This document shows, in pieces, positions 44,119 through 56,619 of a stretch of DNA of 64,000 nt. The position numbers and the translations under genes were made by a program. This DNA comes from Chitinophagales bacterium. GTDB taxonomy: Bacteria > Bacteroidota > Bacteroidia > Chitinophagales > UBA2359. The notes beneath the pieces were generated by a model, which had not been told where the DNA came from, searched no databases, and saw only the letters and a program-made list of their open reading frames with translations. Where the stretch lies: contig JAWKLZ010000002.1 in the NCBI GenBank assembly GCA_041392475.1, positions 744,001 through 808,000 of the forward strand, written 5' to 3'. Numbering within the stretch: position 1 is the first letter of the stretch; each line of letters opens with the position of its first letter.

Positions 44119-44763
44119 TCATTTACCCACTACAACCTTTGCATAGCGAATTATCTTATCATTCAAATAATATCCATCTTCCAAAACATCTATAACCTTG
44201 CCTTGCAAATCAGGATGAGGAGCAGGAATTTCTGTCAGTGCTTCGTGGTATTCTGGGTCAAAATCTTTGCCTTTAGCATCCATCACCTCCAATCCTTTTT
44301 GTTCAAGTGTTGTTTTGAATTTATTGAAAATCAAACTAAAACCCTTCAATGCCTCTTTTGCAGTTGGATCTGTTACTTTTTCACTGGCTTTGAAAGCACG
44401 GTCAAAATCATCCAATATTGGCAACATATTCACAATCACATCCTTACCTGCTGTCTTTATCAAATCTATGCGTTCACGAGAAGTTCTACGTTTGTAGTTT
44501 TCAAACTCTGCTACTGATCGCATAAATTTATCTTTCCACCGTGTCGTTTCTTCCTGTGCTTGTGCCAATTTTTGTTCTACACTCAAATTCTTATCCGCCT
44601 CTTTGTCAGTTTTTTCAGTTGCATCTTCCATTACAGCATCTTCGTCCTCCTCCTCTACTTCCAATCCATCCAAGTCAGATTCCGCAAATACTTGATCTAC
44701 AATTTTCTTAGCTTCTTTTTCAGCCATTTCTTGCATCGTCACTTCTATATTTTTTTTACTCAT
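44119..44763 (-). CDS. grpE: Nucleotide exchange factor GrpE
   Basis: A 214-residue GrpE, which releases ADP from DnaK. The first 65 residues are an acidic, disordered tail (DLDGLEVEEEDEDAVMEDATEKTDKEADKN). The long helix reads EETTRWKDKFMRSVAEFENYKRRTSRERIDLIKTAGKDVI, with the family motif EFENYKRR. The C-terminal beta wing ends YYLNDKIIRYAKVVVGK. No CIRCE or other heat-shock operator is visible upstream. Confidence 0.97.
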   Translation of the reverse strand: MSKKNIEVTMQEMAEKEAKKIVDQVFAESDLDGLEVEEEDEDAVMEDATEKTDKEADKNLSVEQKLAQAQEETTRWKDKFMRSVAEFENYKRRTSRERIDLIKTAGKDVIVNMLPILDDFDRAFKASEKVTDPTAKEALKGFSLIFNKFKTTLEQKGLEVMDAKGKDFDPEYHEALTEIPAPHPDLQGKVIDVLEDGYYLNDKIIRYAKVVVGK

Positions 44764-44874
44764 TGTCTAATTTTATTTTTAGCCTGTCGAATATCACCAA
44801 AAGCAACCAAAAAGTTTGCCAATGAACATTATCCGACAAAATGGCAGTATTCATTAAAATAAAAAGAAATTTTA

Positions 44875-45396
44875 TCACTCCATGCGCCTTCTCAATTCAT
44901 AATCCATCCATGCAAACGTTCGATTGATGCCAATAATGAGACCTCGTTCGTCTATCAGAAAATACGCAGGAATTTCCTCCAACTGAAACTCCTCAACATA
45001 TTTAGAAGTAAAAGCGGTTGTATCAATAAATTGATATTGCCAACTTGGGTGTTTTCGCTTCAATGCTCGTTCCCAAGACTTTCGGTTTTCATCCAATGAA
45101 ATGCTATAAATCTCAAACCCTTCAGCATCTCCAATTTTGGCATCTTTGTACTTTGCATACATTTTCTCCATTTCTGGAAAAGCTTCCAAACAAGGCTTAC
45201 ACCACGAAGCCCAAAAATCCACCAATACAATTTTATTTTTGAAAGAAGTCAAGGCAATCCGATTCCCCAAAGTATCCACCGCTTCAATGGCAGGAGCTTT
45301 TACTCCATTCATTAACCTTTTAGGCTGATTAGCAGACGTACATTGAAGAAACACCAATGCTAAAACCATTAAAACTACAGACAAATACATTTTCAT
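44875..45396 (-). CDS. TlpA-like thioredoxin-fold lipoprotein
   Basis: A 173-residue exported protein. The start MKMYLSVVLMVLALVFLQCTSANQ is a lipoprotein signal with the lipid-bearing Cys19. The thioredoxin domain has KIVLVDFWASWCKPCLEAFPEMEKMY, with the redox pair CKPC, and the family's EIPAYFLIDERGLIIGIN with the cis-proline region. It should reduce or oxidise thiols of envelope proteins. The C-terminal His/Arg-rich DYELRRRME is short. It follows grpE by 111 bp but has its own upstream gap. Confidence 0.92.
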   Translation of the reverse strand: MKMYLSVVLMVLALVFLQCTSANQPKRLMNGVKAPAIEAVDTLGNRIALTSFKNKIVLVDFWASWCKPCLEAFPEMEKMYAKYKDAKIGDAEGFEIYSISLDENRKSWERALKRKHPSWQYQFIDTTAFTSKYVEEFQLEEIPAYFLIDERGLIIGINRTFAWMDYELRRRME

Positions 45397-45672
45397 TCCT
45401 AAGCTATTCTATGAGAGTCCGGGAGTTAATTTTAAAAAAATGGCCTGACTCTTTCACTAAAAATCAAACTATTGAAAAGCCAAACTTCCGAAATCCTTAT
45501 TGTTTCTGCAAAATCATCAGAGAGCAAACAATCTTTTGTGCGTTTTGTTACTGCAAAATTAACAGAATATTTAGTCATTGAGAACAATAGGAAAATAACA
45601 TTGCATTTCATCGTAAAAAATGATTAACTTTCCTCTACCAATTCTAAACACCAAAAAAGTCCGTCCGCCGAT

Positions 45673-48126
45673 ATGAAAAAGAAAAATTTACACTTCATTC
45701 TCTGTTCCTTTTTCACACTTTTTGTTTTTCAAAACTGCAATACACCCCAAGTTGCAATAACTACCAGCACCAACAATTCCATTGAAGCAAAAACTGCAGG
45801 TATGGAAAAAATGGACGGCTATATGCCTTTTTATTGGGACGAAAAAGCAGGTAAAATATGGTTGGAAATCAGTCGATTGAATACAGAGTTTTTGTATGTC
45901 AACTCCCTTGCAGCAGGTGTAGGCTCCAATGATATTGGCTTAGATAGAGGACAGTTGGGAGGTGAGCGAGTGGTCAAATTCATGCGAACGGGGCCCAAAA
46001 TATTGCTGGTACAGCCCAATTACCGCTTTCGAGCAGAAAGTGACAACAAAGATGAGCGTCAATCAGTAGAAGAAGCTTTTGCACAATCTGTGTTGTGGGG
46101 CTTTGAAGTTGTGGCAGAAACTGATGAGCGGATGTTGGTAGATGCTAGCAGCTTTTTGCTGCAAGATGCCCACCATGTTGCCGAAACATTGCAGCAAACA
46201 GAGCAGGGCAACTATAGTTTGGATGCTTCCCGTTCAGCTTTTTACCTCGCTCGCACCAAAAATTTCCCCCAAAATACAGAATTTGAAGCAACGCTAACCT
46301 TCACAGGTAAAGCAAAAGGTGGCTACATTCGAGCCGTCACTCCAAGTCCCGAATCAGTGACTGTTCGCCAACATCATTCTTTTGTGCAACTACCTGACAA
46401 CGAATACCAACCCCGCAAATTCGACCCTCGTTCTGGATATTTTGCCTTGAGCTACTACGACTACGCAACTCCAATTGACCAACCGCTTCAAAAACAATTC
46501 ATTTACCGCCACCGATTGAAGAAAAAAAACCCTTTGGCAAGTATGAGCGAAGCCATCGAACCCATTGTGTATTATTTGGATAGAGGCACACCCGAACCGA
46601 TTCGCTCTGCTTTGATGGATGGAGCAAGATGGTGGAATGAGGCCTTTGAAGAAGCGGGTTACAAAGATGCGTTTCGAGTCGAAATTTTGCCCGAAGATGC
46701 CGATCCTATGGATGTTCGCTACAATTTGATTCAGTGGGTGCATCGTGCTTCAAGGGGTTGGTCTTATGGTAGTTCGGTTTCAGATCCACGCACTGGCGAA
46801 ATCATCAAAGGACATGTAAGTTTGGGTTCATTGCGGGTACGGCAGGATTTTTTGATTGCCGAGGGTTTGATAGCACCCTATGAGGAAGGCAAGGCGGTTT
46901 CTAAGGAAATGGAGCAAATGGCTTTGGCAAGACTTCGACAATTGGCAGCGCATGAGGTGGGACATACGCTGGGTTTGGCGCACAATTTTGCAGCAAGTCG
47001 AGACAGTCGGGCTTCGGTGATGGACTATCCCTATCCCTACATCACATTGAAGGAAGATGGCAGTCTGGATTTTTCAGAGGCTTACGATACAGGCATTGGC
47101 GAATGGGACAAACGAGCAATTGTCTATGGTTATCAAGATTTTCCAAAAGACGTGAATGAGCTGGATCAAATTATGGAAGAAACTTTGGACATGGGATTTG
47201 GCTATATGTCTGACAGCGATGCACGAGCTTCTGGTGGCGCACATCCCAACGCCCACCTTTGGGACAATGGTGAATCGGCTGTTGAAGAATTGCAGCGTTT
47301 GTTGGAGGTACGTAGAGTAGCATTGCAGCGATTTGGACCTGCTAATATTCCGATGGCTGCGCCAATGGCGAATTTAGAGGAAGTGTTGGTTCCTTTGTAT
47401 TTGTCGCACCGCTATCAGCTTGAAGCAGTTGCAAAAATAGTGGGCGGGTTGGATTATACCTATGCGATGCGTGGAGATGGTCAAATTCCTACGCAGTTGC
47501 TACCCGTCAAACTTCAAAAAGAGGCTTTGGAGTCGCTCTTAGGTTTAGTAGATGCCGAGTTTTTGGCTTTGCCTGAAAATATTTTGACCTTGATTCCGCC
47601 CAAACCGATGGGATTGTACCGAACAAGAGAGAGCTTCAATGCCCGAACAGGTTTGACCTTCGATCCGATTACGGCTGCTGAAAGTGCCGCTAATCCTGTG
47701 ATTGAACTTTTATTGCACCCACAACGGGCAGCGAGATTGGTAGAATACCATGCTCGATTCGATACTTTGCCGAGTTTGGAAGGGGTGATAGATGCACTTT
47801 TTGCCGCGACTTGGAAAAAAACTTACTCCAATGCTTACCATGCCGAAATTGGACGGGTCGTGGATAGGTTGGTTTTACACCATTTACTGCAATTAGCTGC
47901 AAACGAATCTATTGCAGGTCAAGTACGTGCAGTGGCATTGTGGAAAGTGGGTGAGTTGGAAAATTGGCTACAGGCTGCCTTACGTAGAAGTGTGGCTTCG
48001 GCAGACAAAGCGCATTATACGCTTGCCATTGCAGATATTGAGCGTTTTCGAGAACATCCCGAAGAGTTTAAGGTGATGACTCCCAAGGATATGCCTGATG
48101 GTTCGCCGATAGGGTGTGGGCATTGA
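45673..48126 (+). CDS. Zinc-dependent metalloprotease (DUF5117/DUF5118 type), lipoprotein
   Basis: An 817-residue exported protease. The start is a lipoprotein signal (FILCSFFTLFVFQNCNTPQ). The N-terminal part (about 40-330, KMDGYMPFYWDEKAGKIWLEISRLNTEFLYVNSLAAGVGSNDIGLDRGQLG) matches the DUF5118/DUF5117 region. The catalytic zinc motif is AAHEVGHTLGLAHNFAAS, an extended HExxHxxGxxH, placing it with the metzincin-like gluzincins. The C-terminal third is helical. Family members are large surface or periplasmic proteases of Bacteroidota and Proteobacteria; the substrate is unknown. Confidence 0.93.
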   Translation: MKKKNLHFILCSFFTLFVFQNCNTPQVAITTSTNNSIEAKTAGMEKMDGYMPFYWDEKAGKIWLEISRLNTEFLYVNSLAAGVGSNDIGLDRGQLGGERVVKFMRTGPKILLVQPNYRFRAESDNKDERQSVEEAFAQSVLWGFEVVAETDERMLVDASSFLLQDAHHVAETLQQTEQGNYSLDASRSAFYLARTKNFPQNTEFEATLTFTGKAKGGYIRAVTPSPESVTVRQHHSFVQLPDNEYQPRKFDPRSGYFALSYYDYATPIDQPLQKQFIYRHRLKKKNPLASMSEAIEPIVYYLDRGTPEPIRSALMDGARWWNEAFEEAGYKDAFRVEILPEDADPMDVRYNLIQWVHRASRGWSYGSSVSDPRTGEIIKGHVSLGSLRVRQDFLIAEGLIAPYEEGKAVSKEMEQMALARLRQLAAHEVGHTLGLAHNFAASRDSRASVMDYPYPYITLKEDGSLDFSEAYDTGIGEWDKRAIVYGYQDFPKDVNELDQIMEETLDMGFGYMSDSDARASGGAHPNAHLWDNGESAVEELQRLLEVRRVALQRFGPANIPMAAPMANLEEVLVPLYLSHRYQLEAVAKIVGGLDYTYAMRGDGQIPTQLLPVKLQKEALESLLGLVDAEFLALPENILTLIPPKPMGLYRTRESFNARTGLTFDPITAAESAANPVIELLLHPQRAARLVEYHARFDTLPSLEGVIDALFAATWKKTYSNAYHAEIGRVVDRLVLHHLLQLAANESIAGQVRAVALWKVGELENWLQAALRRSVASADKAHYTLAIADIERFREHPEEFKVMTPKDMPDGSPIGCGH

Positions 48127-48131
48127 ACTGC

Positions 48132-49322
48132 TTAAATCCCCCCATAAATCCGCTCATACTCCTCATGTATCTTAAAGAACATCGGCAATGCTTCGTAAGA
48201 AAAGCGAGTAGGGGCATTGCTGAGGATAGCGATTCCAATATTTTTGATAGGATGTATTGCTATTTCGGTTTTGTAGCCATTCACATAGCCGCTGTGGTAA
48301 ATCAATTGCTCTTCGTTGGGAAAATCCAACACACGCCAACCCATTGCATAGTAGGCTTTTTTCATGTATTTCCAATAAGCAAATTGATTGTTGCGACGAG
48401 GAGTGCGTATGACAGGTTCAAAAATTTGGGAAAGTGTGCTGCCTTGAATAAAATTGGCATCATAGCCCATCATGGCTTTCAGCCATTTACCCATATCGGT
48501 AATGCTTGCATTTACCCCCGCAGCAGGAACAACGGTATAGTAATTTTCGAGAATATCAGTGGGAACGCATTTGCTGCCATAGTTTTTGTGGGGAAAAGCA
48601 ATGTTGTCTTCTGCCATAAAATCCTCACAAGTTGCAGACGCTTGCAGCATATCCAAAGGCGCAAAAACTCTTTCCTCCAATAGTTGAGAATAGGTCTTTC
48701 CCGTCACCTTTTCCACTATGTCGCTAATGAGGCTATACACCACATTTTGGTAGCTGTAATGTTTACCGACATCGCCAATCACGTCCACTGTTTTGAGTTC
48801 CTCCACCATTTCGTCAAAAGTATAGCCTTCTTCAATCAAATTGGTGTAGGCGTGTTTTGGCAAACTTGTAGTGTGGCTCAAGAGGTTGCGAATGGTCAAA
48901 GCTTCAGTGTTTTTCTTGTTGGCGAGGTAGAAATTAGGTAGGTATTGGGTTACTTTATCATCCCAACTCAACAAACCATCTTCAACCAACAACCCCGTCA
49001 ATACAGGTGCAAAACCTTTAGAAACAGACCCTAAACGAAAAACGGTATGTTCGTCAATCGCTTCTTTGGAGGTTGCAGATTTCGTACCAAAACCCTTCGA
49101 TAAGATAACTTGCCCGTCTTTCACAATCGCAATCGCAGCACCAGGTGTATGGGTGCTTTCCATCAGCATATCTGCAAAGTTTTCGTATTCGTCGAGCATC
49201 AAAGGTAGCCATGGAGCGACTGACTCAGGAAGTAATTTGGACTTAGGGTGAGGAATGTATCCCGCATCGGAAAGTGAGATGGATACAAACAGTAAAAATA
49301 ATAGCAATAAAGCTCTGCTCAT
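48132..49322 (-). CDS. Serine hydrolase, class C beta-lactamase family
   Basis: A 396-residue exported enzyme, started at the ATG at 49322 with the signal peptide ALLLLFLLFVSISLSDAG. The in-frame ATG at 49370 sits beside the -7 box and would leave no leader. The catalytic S-x-x-K is in FRLGSVSKGFAPVLTGLL and the Tyr of the Y-x-N motif is in GKHYSYQNVVYSLISDIVE. The third motif region is LIYHSGYVNGYKTEIAIHP, an H-x-G form usual in the non-lactamase members. It is likely a D-aminopeptidase- or esterase-like hydrolase. It converges with the protease gene after 5 bp. Confidence 0.93.
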   Translation of the reverse strand: MSRALLLLFLLFVSISLSDAGYIPHPKSKLLPESVAPWLPLMLDEYENFADMLMESTHTPGAAIAIVKDGQVILSKGFGTKSATSKEAIDEHTVFRLGSVSKGFAPVLTGLLVEDGLLSWDDKVTQYLPNFYLANKKNTEALTIRNLLSHTTSLPKHAYTNLIEEGYTFDEMVEELKTVDVIGDVGKHYSYQNVVYSLISDIVEKVTGKTYSQLLEERVFAPLDMLQASATCEDFMAEDNIAFPHKNYGSKCVPTDILENYYTVVPAAGVNASITDMGKWLKAMMGYDANFIQGSTLSQIFEPVIRTPRRNNQFAYWKYMKKAYYAMGWRVLDFPNEEQLIYHSGYVNGYKTEIAIHPIKNIGIAILSNAPTRFSYEALPMFFKIHEEYERIYGGI

Positions 49323-49378
49323 GTAAGTCTTGTGTTGGTGAAAAAATGCTTGATTTGGGATAGCAAACATTTCAATGA

Positions 49379-49386
49379 CAAAGTTA
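49379..49386 (-). promoter_or_regulatory. -7 box for the serine hydrolase gene
   Basis: On the minus strand TAACTTTG, an exact TAnnTTTG match, 57 bp upstream of the ATG at 49322. Confidence 0.45.
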
Positions 49387-49457
49387 TGCCATTTTTACGA
49401 AAATCAGTGACTTTTATTGTGTGAAAGGGTTAGAAATGTTCAAGGTTCAATGCAAAG

Positions 49458-49658
49458 TTACAAATCTTTAGCTTCAATCCCTCTAACCCGATACCCATAC
49501 CGATACCTCCTCTCCCCCAACAAATACTCCACATGCGTCCGAGGCTGCCAACTATTATCTCCCCCCAAACCCTGCTGCTGAAAATCCACATTGAAGGTCA
49601 CAAAAGGAGCATCTTGCAGTTCAATGGTATGTTTGGCGACAGTCAAATTTTGAAGTGA
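49458..49658 (-). pseudogene. Detached 3' end of the beta-galactosidase gene
   Basis: These 66 codons and stop encode SLQNLTVAKHTIELQ...VDFQQQGLGGDNSWQPRTH...RYRYGYRVRGI, the last strands of a GH2 beta-galactosidase small domain. The block GLGGDNSW carries the Trp that corresponds to Trp999 of E. coli LacZ. Joining it to the main frame after removing 49661-49867 and one 3-bp duplication gives the normal ...ISAHHY-SLQNLTVAKH... junction. It has no start of its own in the host sequence. Confidence 0.88.
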
Positions 49659-49660
49659 AT

Positions 49661-49865
49661 AGACTTGTACGGATTTGATTATGATAGAGTTATGTGAAAA
49701 GTGATTTGTTGTGTGCAATTATTTTCCTCTTGAAAAACATTTGTTATAATCAAAATATAGGACTCTTTTTCAAAACATTTGTTTATGAGTGTTTTAAGCA
49801 TAAAATAATAAATCATTAAATATTTTCAATAATTTATTATTCACTGATTATCGAGCCGAACAAGT

Positions 49866-49867
<2 letters not shown>
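49661..49867. mobile_element. MITE-like 207-bp insertion in the beta-galactosidase gene
   Basis: The ends are inverted repeats, AGACTTGTACGGAT on the plus strand and AGACTTGTTCGGCT read from the other end, identical at 12 of 14 positions. AAT lies on both sides (49658-49660 and 49868-49870), a 3-bp target duplication (4 bp if the last T/A is counted). The inside is AT-rich, codes for nothing, repeats AAAACATTTGT twice and contains an inverted repeat AATAATAAAT...ATTTATTATT. No transposase is in it, so a partner must supply one. Confidence 0.82.
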
Positions 49868-53051
<3,184 letters not shown>

Positions 53052-53058
53052 TCAAACG

Positions 53059-53066
53059 CAAATCTA
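53059..53066 (-). promoter_or_regulatory. -7 box for the beta-galactosidase gene
   Basis: On the minus strand TAGATTTG, an exact TAnnTTTG match. A start site about 7 bases downstream would nearly coincide with the ATG at 53051, which favours the ATG at 53033. Confidence 0.4.
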
Positions 53067-53143
53067 AGGTAAGAAAAATACATAAAAAGGATGGGTTTGT
53101 TGTCTAAATGTTTTGTAGGTGTTAAAAAATGTGAAAACTGAAA

Positions 53144-53161
53144 AAACTTTGGAAACTTTGG
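53144..53161. repeat. Tandem 9-bp repeat upstream of the TetR gene
   Basis: AAACTTTGG occurs twice without a gap, 85 bp before the TetR start and 32 bp before its -7 box. It lies in the region shared with the divergent beta-galactosidase gene and could be a regulator site, though it is not palindromic as TetR operators usually are. Confidence 0.5.
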
Positions 53162-53192
53162 AACTATTTTAAGTTTTTTCGGTTTGTAGCAC

Positions 53193-53200
53193 TATCTTTG
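53193..53200 (+). promoter_or_regulatory. -7 box of the efflux operon
   Basis: TATCTTTG is an exact TAnnTTTG match, 45 bp upstream of the TetR ATG at 53246. No -33 TTG is at the right distance, as might be expected of a regulated promoter. Confidence 0.5.
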
Positions 53201-53245
53201 CGCCCTCAAACTTCAAAACACAAAATTTTCAAACGCAATACATAC

Positions 53246-53881
53246 ATGCCAGAAACGCTTCAAAAGATTATTCAAACAGCTAACAAGCATTTTACCAAAT
53301 ATGGGATTCGTAGTGTATCCATGGATGACATTGCTCGTGAGTTGGGAATGTCTAAAAAGACCATTTATGAAAAAGTAGGTAACAAGGAAGCACTGATTAA
53401 GAAAGCAATGGAATTTCACATTCAATTAGATTGTGCGATGACTGAAGACCTTCAAAAAAAGGAAGGAAATGCCATTGACGAAATGTTGGGCATCGCAGAT
53501 TTTGTGATACAAGAATTGAGTGACTTGAATCCAAGTGTGATTTACGACCTCAAAAAATACTACCGCAATATTTGGGAAATGATGGAAATCCACCGTTATA
53601 CTCACATTCACACCAATATTCTCCGCAATTTGCAAAACGGTATAGAACAAGGTTTGTATCGTGAAAACATTCGTCCTGAATTGATTGCACATTTTTATAC
53701 GGGTATTGCTCATGTATTCACCGAAGGAGATTTTTTAGAACAGAAAAAATACACTGTTGCTGAAGCCTACATTGAAGCCTTCAAATACCATATCTATGGT
53801 ATTGCCTCCGAAAAAGGCATCGAATATCTTAAAACCAATTTACCTAAAATCAAAAACACGAAATATGCTAAACAGTTATAG
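53246..53881 (+). CDS. TetR/AcrR family transcriptional regulator
   Basis: A 211-residue regulator, started at the ATG at 53246 (MPETLQKIIQTANKHFTKYGIRSVSMDDIARELGMSKKTIYEKVGNKEALIKKAM), which is a complete TetR N-terminal DNA-binding domain with the helix-turn-helix at MDDIARELGMSKKTIYEKV. The C-terminal ligand domain is helical (YDLKKYYRNIWEMMEIHRY). Its stop lies 14 bp inside the following TolC gene. As first gene of the efflux operon it probably represses the operon and responds to a pump substrate. Confidence 0.94.
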   Translation: MPETLQKIIQTANKHFTKYGIRSVSMDDIARELGMSKKTIYEKVGNKEALIKKAMEFHIQLDCAMTEDLQKKEGNAIDEMLGIADFVIQELSDLNPSVIYDLKKYYRNIWEMMEIHRYTHIHTNILRNLQNGIEQGLYRENIRPELIAHFYTGIAHVFTEGDFLEQKKYTVAEAYIEAFKYHIYGIASEKGIEYLKTNLPKIKNTKYAKQL

Positions 53882-55211
53882 GATACTATTAATACTTATG
53901 CTATCGAGTTTTGTATTGTATCCATTACAGGCCCAAGAGGAGACAATGCTTCAATTCAATCTGGAAGAAGCGCAAACTTATGCAATCAAACACAACTTGA
54001 ATGTCAAATCTGCAAAATATGAGATTTCTAATAGCGAGCAAGTGGTAAAAGAGTATTTTGGTACAGGGTTGCCTCAGATATCGGGTAATGTCAATTACCA
54101 ACGTGCCATTAAACTTCCTGCAAGCCTTGTTCCTGCCGAGTTTTTTGGTGGTGCAGAAGGAGAATTTGCAAAACTTGAGTTTGGAACGGACAACAACCTT
54201 TCGATAGGTTTAAATCTTGACCAACAACTTTTTAGTGGTACTTACTTTGTAGGACTGCAAGCAGCCAATGCAGTAGTTGAATTGTCAAGATTGCAGGTAA
54301 CTCAGTCAGAAGCCGATGTGAAAGACCAAGTAACTCAGGCATATATTGCAGCGGCTGCAACGGAAGAGAACATTGCCATTTTGAAGAAAAATGTGAGTGT
54401 GATTGAAAAAGTCTTGTACGAAACCCAACAATTGTATGAAAATGGTTTTGTAGAAGCGATGGATGTAGATAGATTGAAGCTTTCCAAAGCCAATCTGGAT
54501 ACCCAAATCAAAAATGCGGAACGCCAACAAGAAATGACCTACAACCTTTTGAAGTACCAAATGGGAATTTCGTTGGACAAGACTATTGAATTGACCGAAG
54601 GTTTTTACGACTTGGTTGAAATAGCCAAAGGAGTAGATGTTTTTTCTGCCAATCCAAATGCTCGCATCGAATTGAAGGTAGTTAACCAACAAAACACTTT
54701 GAATGAGTTGGATATTCGTAACTACAAATCTCGCTACCTTCCTCGTTTAGATGCCTTTGCAAATTGGAATACTTCTTTTCAGGCTAATGACTTCAATCTT
54801 GGCAATGGTGATAGTTGGATTCCTTCTTCTATTGTTGGAGTCAAAATGAGTGTGCCGATTTTTGATGGTTTTACCAAAAAGGCACAGATTGCTCAACGGC
54901 TCATCAATCGTGACAAAATTGCAACTGCGGTTAGTTTACTACAAAGCTCAATTGAACTAGAGCAGAACCAAGCAAAAATCGAATACTTCAATGCCCTTGA
55001 ACAAGTAGAAAATCAAAAGGAAAACTTAGACTTGGCAGAGCGAATCCATCAAACAGCCTTAATCAAATACAAAGAAGGTTTGGGTTCAAGCCTTGAAGTT
55101 ACCAGTGCAGAAGGTGATTTGTATCAAACTCAAGGTCTTTATATTCAAGCCTTGTTTAATCTCATTAGTGCAAAAGCAAAACTGGATAAGGCATTGGGAA
55201 AATACAACTAA
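53865..55211 (+). CDS. TolC family outer-membrane efflux protein
   Basis: A 448-residue protein, started at the ATG at 53865, which overlaps the TetR stop by 17 bp and opens a signal peptide (RILLILMLSSFVLYPLQAQ). Two OEP repeats are seen: FNLEEAQTYAIKHNLNVKSAKYEISNSEQVVKEYFGTGLPQISG near the start, and SAEGDLYQTQGLYIQALFNLISAKAKLDKALG at the end, each with the long alpha-helical barrel pattern. It forms the outer-membrane channel for the adaptor and RND pump that follow. Confidence 0.94.
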   Translation: MLNSYRILLILMLSSFVLYPLQAQEETMLQFNLEEAQTYAIKHNLNVKSAKYEISNSEQVVKEYFGTGLPQISGNVNYQRAIKLPASLVPAEFFGGAEGEFAKLEFGTDNNLSIGLNLDQQLFSGTYFVGLQAANAVVELSRLQVTQSEADVKDQVTQAYIAAAATEENIAILKKNVSVIEKVLYETQQLYENGFVEAMDVDRLKLSKANLDTQIKNAERQQEMTYNLLKYQMGISLDKTIELTEGFYDLVEIAKGVDVFSANPNARIELKVVNQQNTLNELDIRNYKSRYLPRLDAFANWNTSFQANDFNLGNGDSWIPSSIVGVKMSVPIFDGFTKKAQIAQRLINRDKIATAVSLLQSSIELEQNQAKIEYFNALEQVENQKENLDLAERIHQTALIKYKEGLGSSLEVTSAEGDLYQTQGLYIQALFNLISAKAKLDKALGKYN

Positions 55212-55334
55212 AGAGATGATGTGGATGCTCACTTGATCTTGGTTTTATGAGTAGGATACTTCAAATGTAAAATATAGAATCCATCAAGAATCCAAGATAT
55301 CAATCAAAAATCTAAAGAAACAAAAAATATAAAA

Positions 55335-56516
55335 ATGAATAAATACCTATTAACAACCTTACTCGCTTTCAGTTTGCTTTTCTTCAATTCGTGTGGAGAA
55401 AGTGAAGGCAAAGCCGACACACCAGAAGCAAAAAAAGCTCTGCTCGAAAAACAAATCAAGGAAAAACAAATCGAATTGGCAAAAGCCCAATCTGAACTAC
55501 AAGCTCTTGAAGGTGAATACCTAACCTACGAGCCTGATTACCTTACCAAACAAGCGGAAAGCAAAAAGCGAATCATCAGTACGGAGAAAGTACAAGTTAA
55601 AAATTTCGACCAGTTTGTGGAATTTCAAGGACAAGTGCAAACCAAAGACGATTTCATGATTAGTTCTGATATGGGAGGTGTATTGAAGTCACTGACCATT
55701 AAGGAAGGTGAATATGTAAAAAGCGGTCAATTGGTCGGTCGAGTAGATGACGATGTGATGCAGCGAAATGTAGATGAACTCAACCTAAAATTGAATTTGG
55801 CGAAAGATATTTTTGAAAGACGTGAAAAATTGTGGAAGCAAAACATTGGTTCTGAAATCGAATACATTCAAGCCAAAAACAATGTGGAGTCACTTCAAAA
55901 AAGTATTGCTACGCTGCAAGCTCAACGGGGTAAAACCAACATTTATGCTCCCAATAGTGGTGTGGTGGAAGAAATTTATACCAATCAAGGGGAAGTAGCA
56001 GGTCCTGGTTCACCAATTGCCAAAATAATCAATACCAGCAATTTGCAGGTGGTTGCAGATATTCCCGAAAACTATTTGACTTCTGTTCGCAGAGGTTCAA
56101 TAGTAAAAGTGATTTTACCTGCTTTGGATAATGAGGAACAAACGGTGAAGATTTCTAAAATCGGTTCAATGATTGATGCCAATAACCGTACTTTCCAAAT
56201 TGAAGTGCCTATCTCCAATAAAGGTGGAAAAGTAAAACCCAATTTGATGGCGATGGTGGAATTCAAAGCTGCTTCTTCTAATAATGCAGTTGTTGTACCT
56301 ACTAATTTGGTTCATAATAGTTTGGAAGGCAATTTTATTTTTATCGTAGAGAAAACGGATACAAGCGAAGTGGCGAAAAAAGTGCAGATTGAAGTGGGAG
56401 ACTCTTATGAAGGAGAAACTTTGGTCTTGAGTGGGTTGAAAGGAGATGAACTTTTGATAGCTGATGGATCAACCTTGGTAAGAGATGGAGAACGGGTGAA
56501 GGTGATTGGTAATTAG
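55335..56516 (+). CDS. RND efflux periplasmic adaptor (HlyD/MexA family), lipoprotein
   Basis: A 393-residue adaptor with a lipoprotein signal (TLLAFSLLFFNSCGESEG, lipid Cys at about 20). An N-terminal coiled coil (EKQIKEKQIELAKAQSELQALEGE) precedes the membrane-fusion core: biotinyl-like halves at VLKSLTIKEGEYVKSGQLVGRVDD and NIYAPNSGVVEEIYTNQGEVAGPGSPIAKI, an alpha-hairpin between, and a beta-barrel (VVADIPENYLTSVRRGSIVKVILP). It links the RND pump to TolC. Confidence 0.95.
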   Translation: MNKYLLTTLLAFSLLFFNSCGESEGKADTPEAKKALLEKQIKEKQIELAKAQSELQALEGEYLTYEPDYLTKQAESKKRIISTEKVQVKNFDQFVEFQGQVQTKDDFMISSDMGGVLKSLTIKEGEYVKSGQLVGRVDDDVMQRNVDELNLKLNLAKDIFERREKLWKQNIGSEIEYIQAKNNVESLQKSIATLQAQRGKTNIYAPNSGVVEEIYTNQGEVAGPGSPIAKIINTSNLQVVADIPENYLTSVRRGSIVKVILPALDNEEQTVKISKIGSMIDANNRTFQIEVPISNKGGKVKPNLMAMVEFKAASSNNAVVVPTNLVHNSLEGNFIFIVEKTDTSEVAKKVQIEVGDSYEGETLVLSGLKGDELLIADGSTLVRDGERVKVIGN

Positions 56517-56619
56517 AGATTAATAATCAGTGACTGACGATTGGATGACTAAATGAATATCTCCCTCAATCATTTAGCTATCCTACCATTCAAAAATAGC
56601 AACACAAAAATCAAAAACA

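Noticed and set aside
44764..44874. CIRCE heat-shock operator upstream of grpE
   Set aside because: No TTAGCACTC-type inverted repeat is present.
49458..49718. Independent small gene after the beta-galactosidase
   Set aside because: Its first 20 codons are MITE sequence and the rest is the lost C-terminus of the enzyme.
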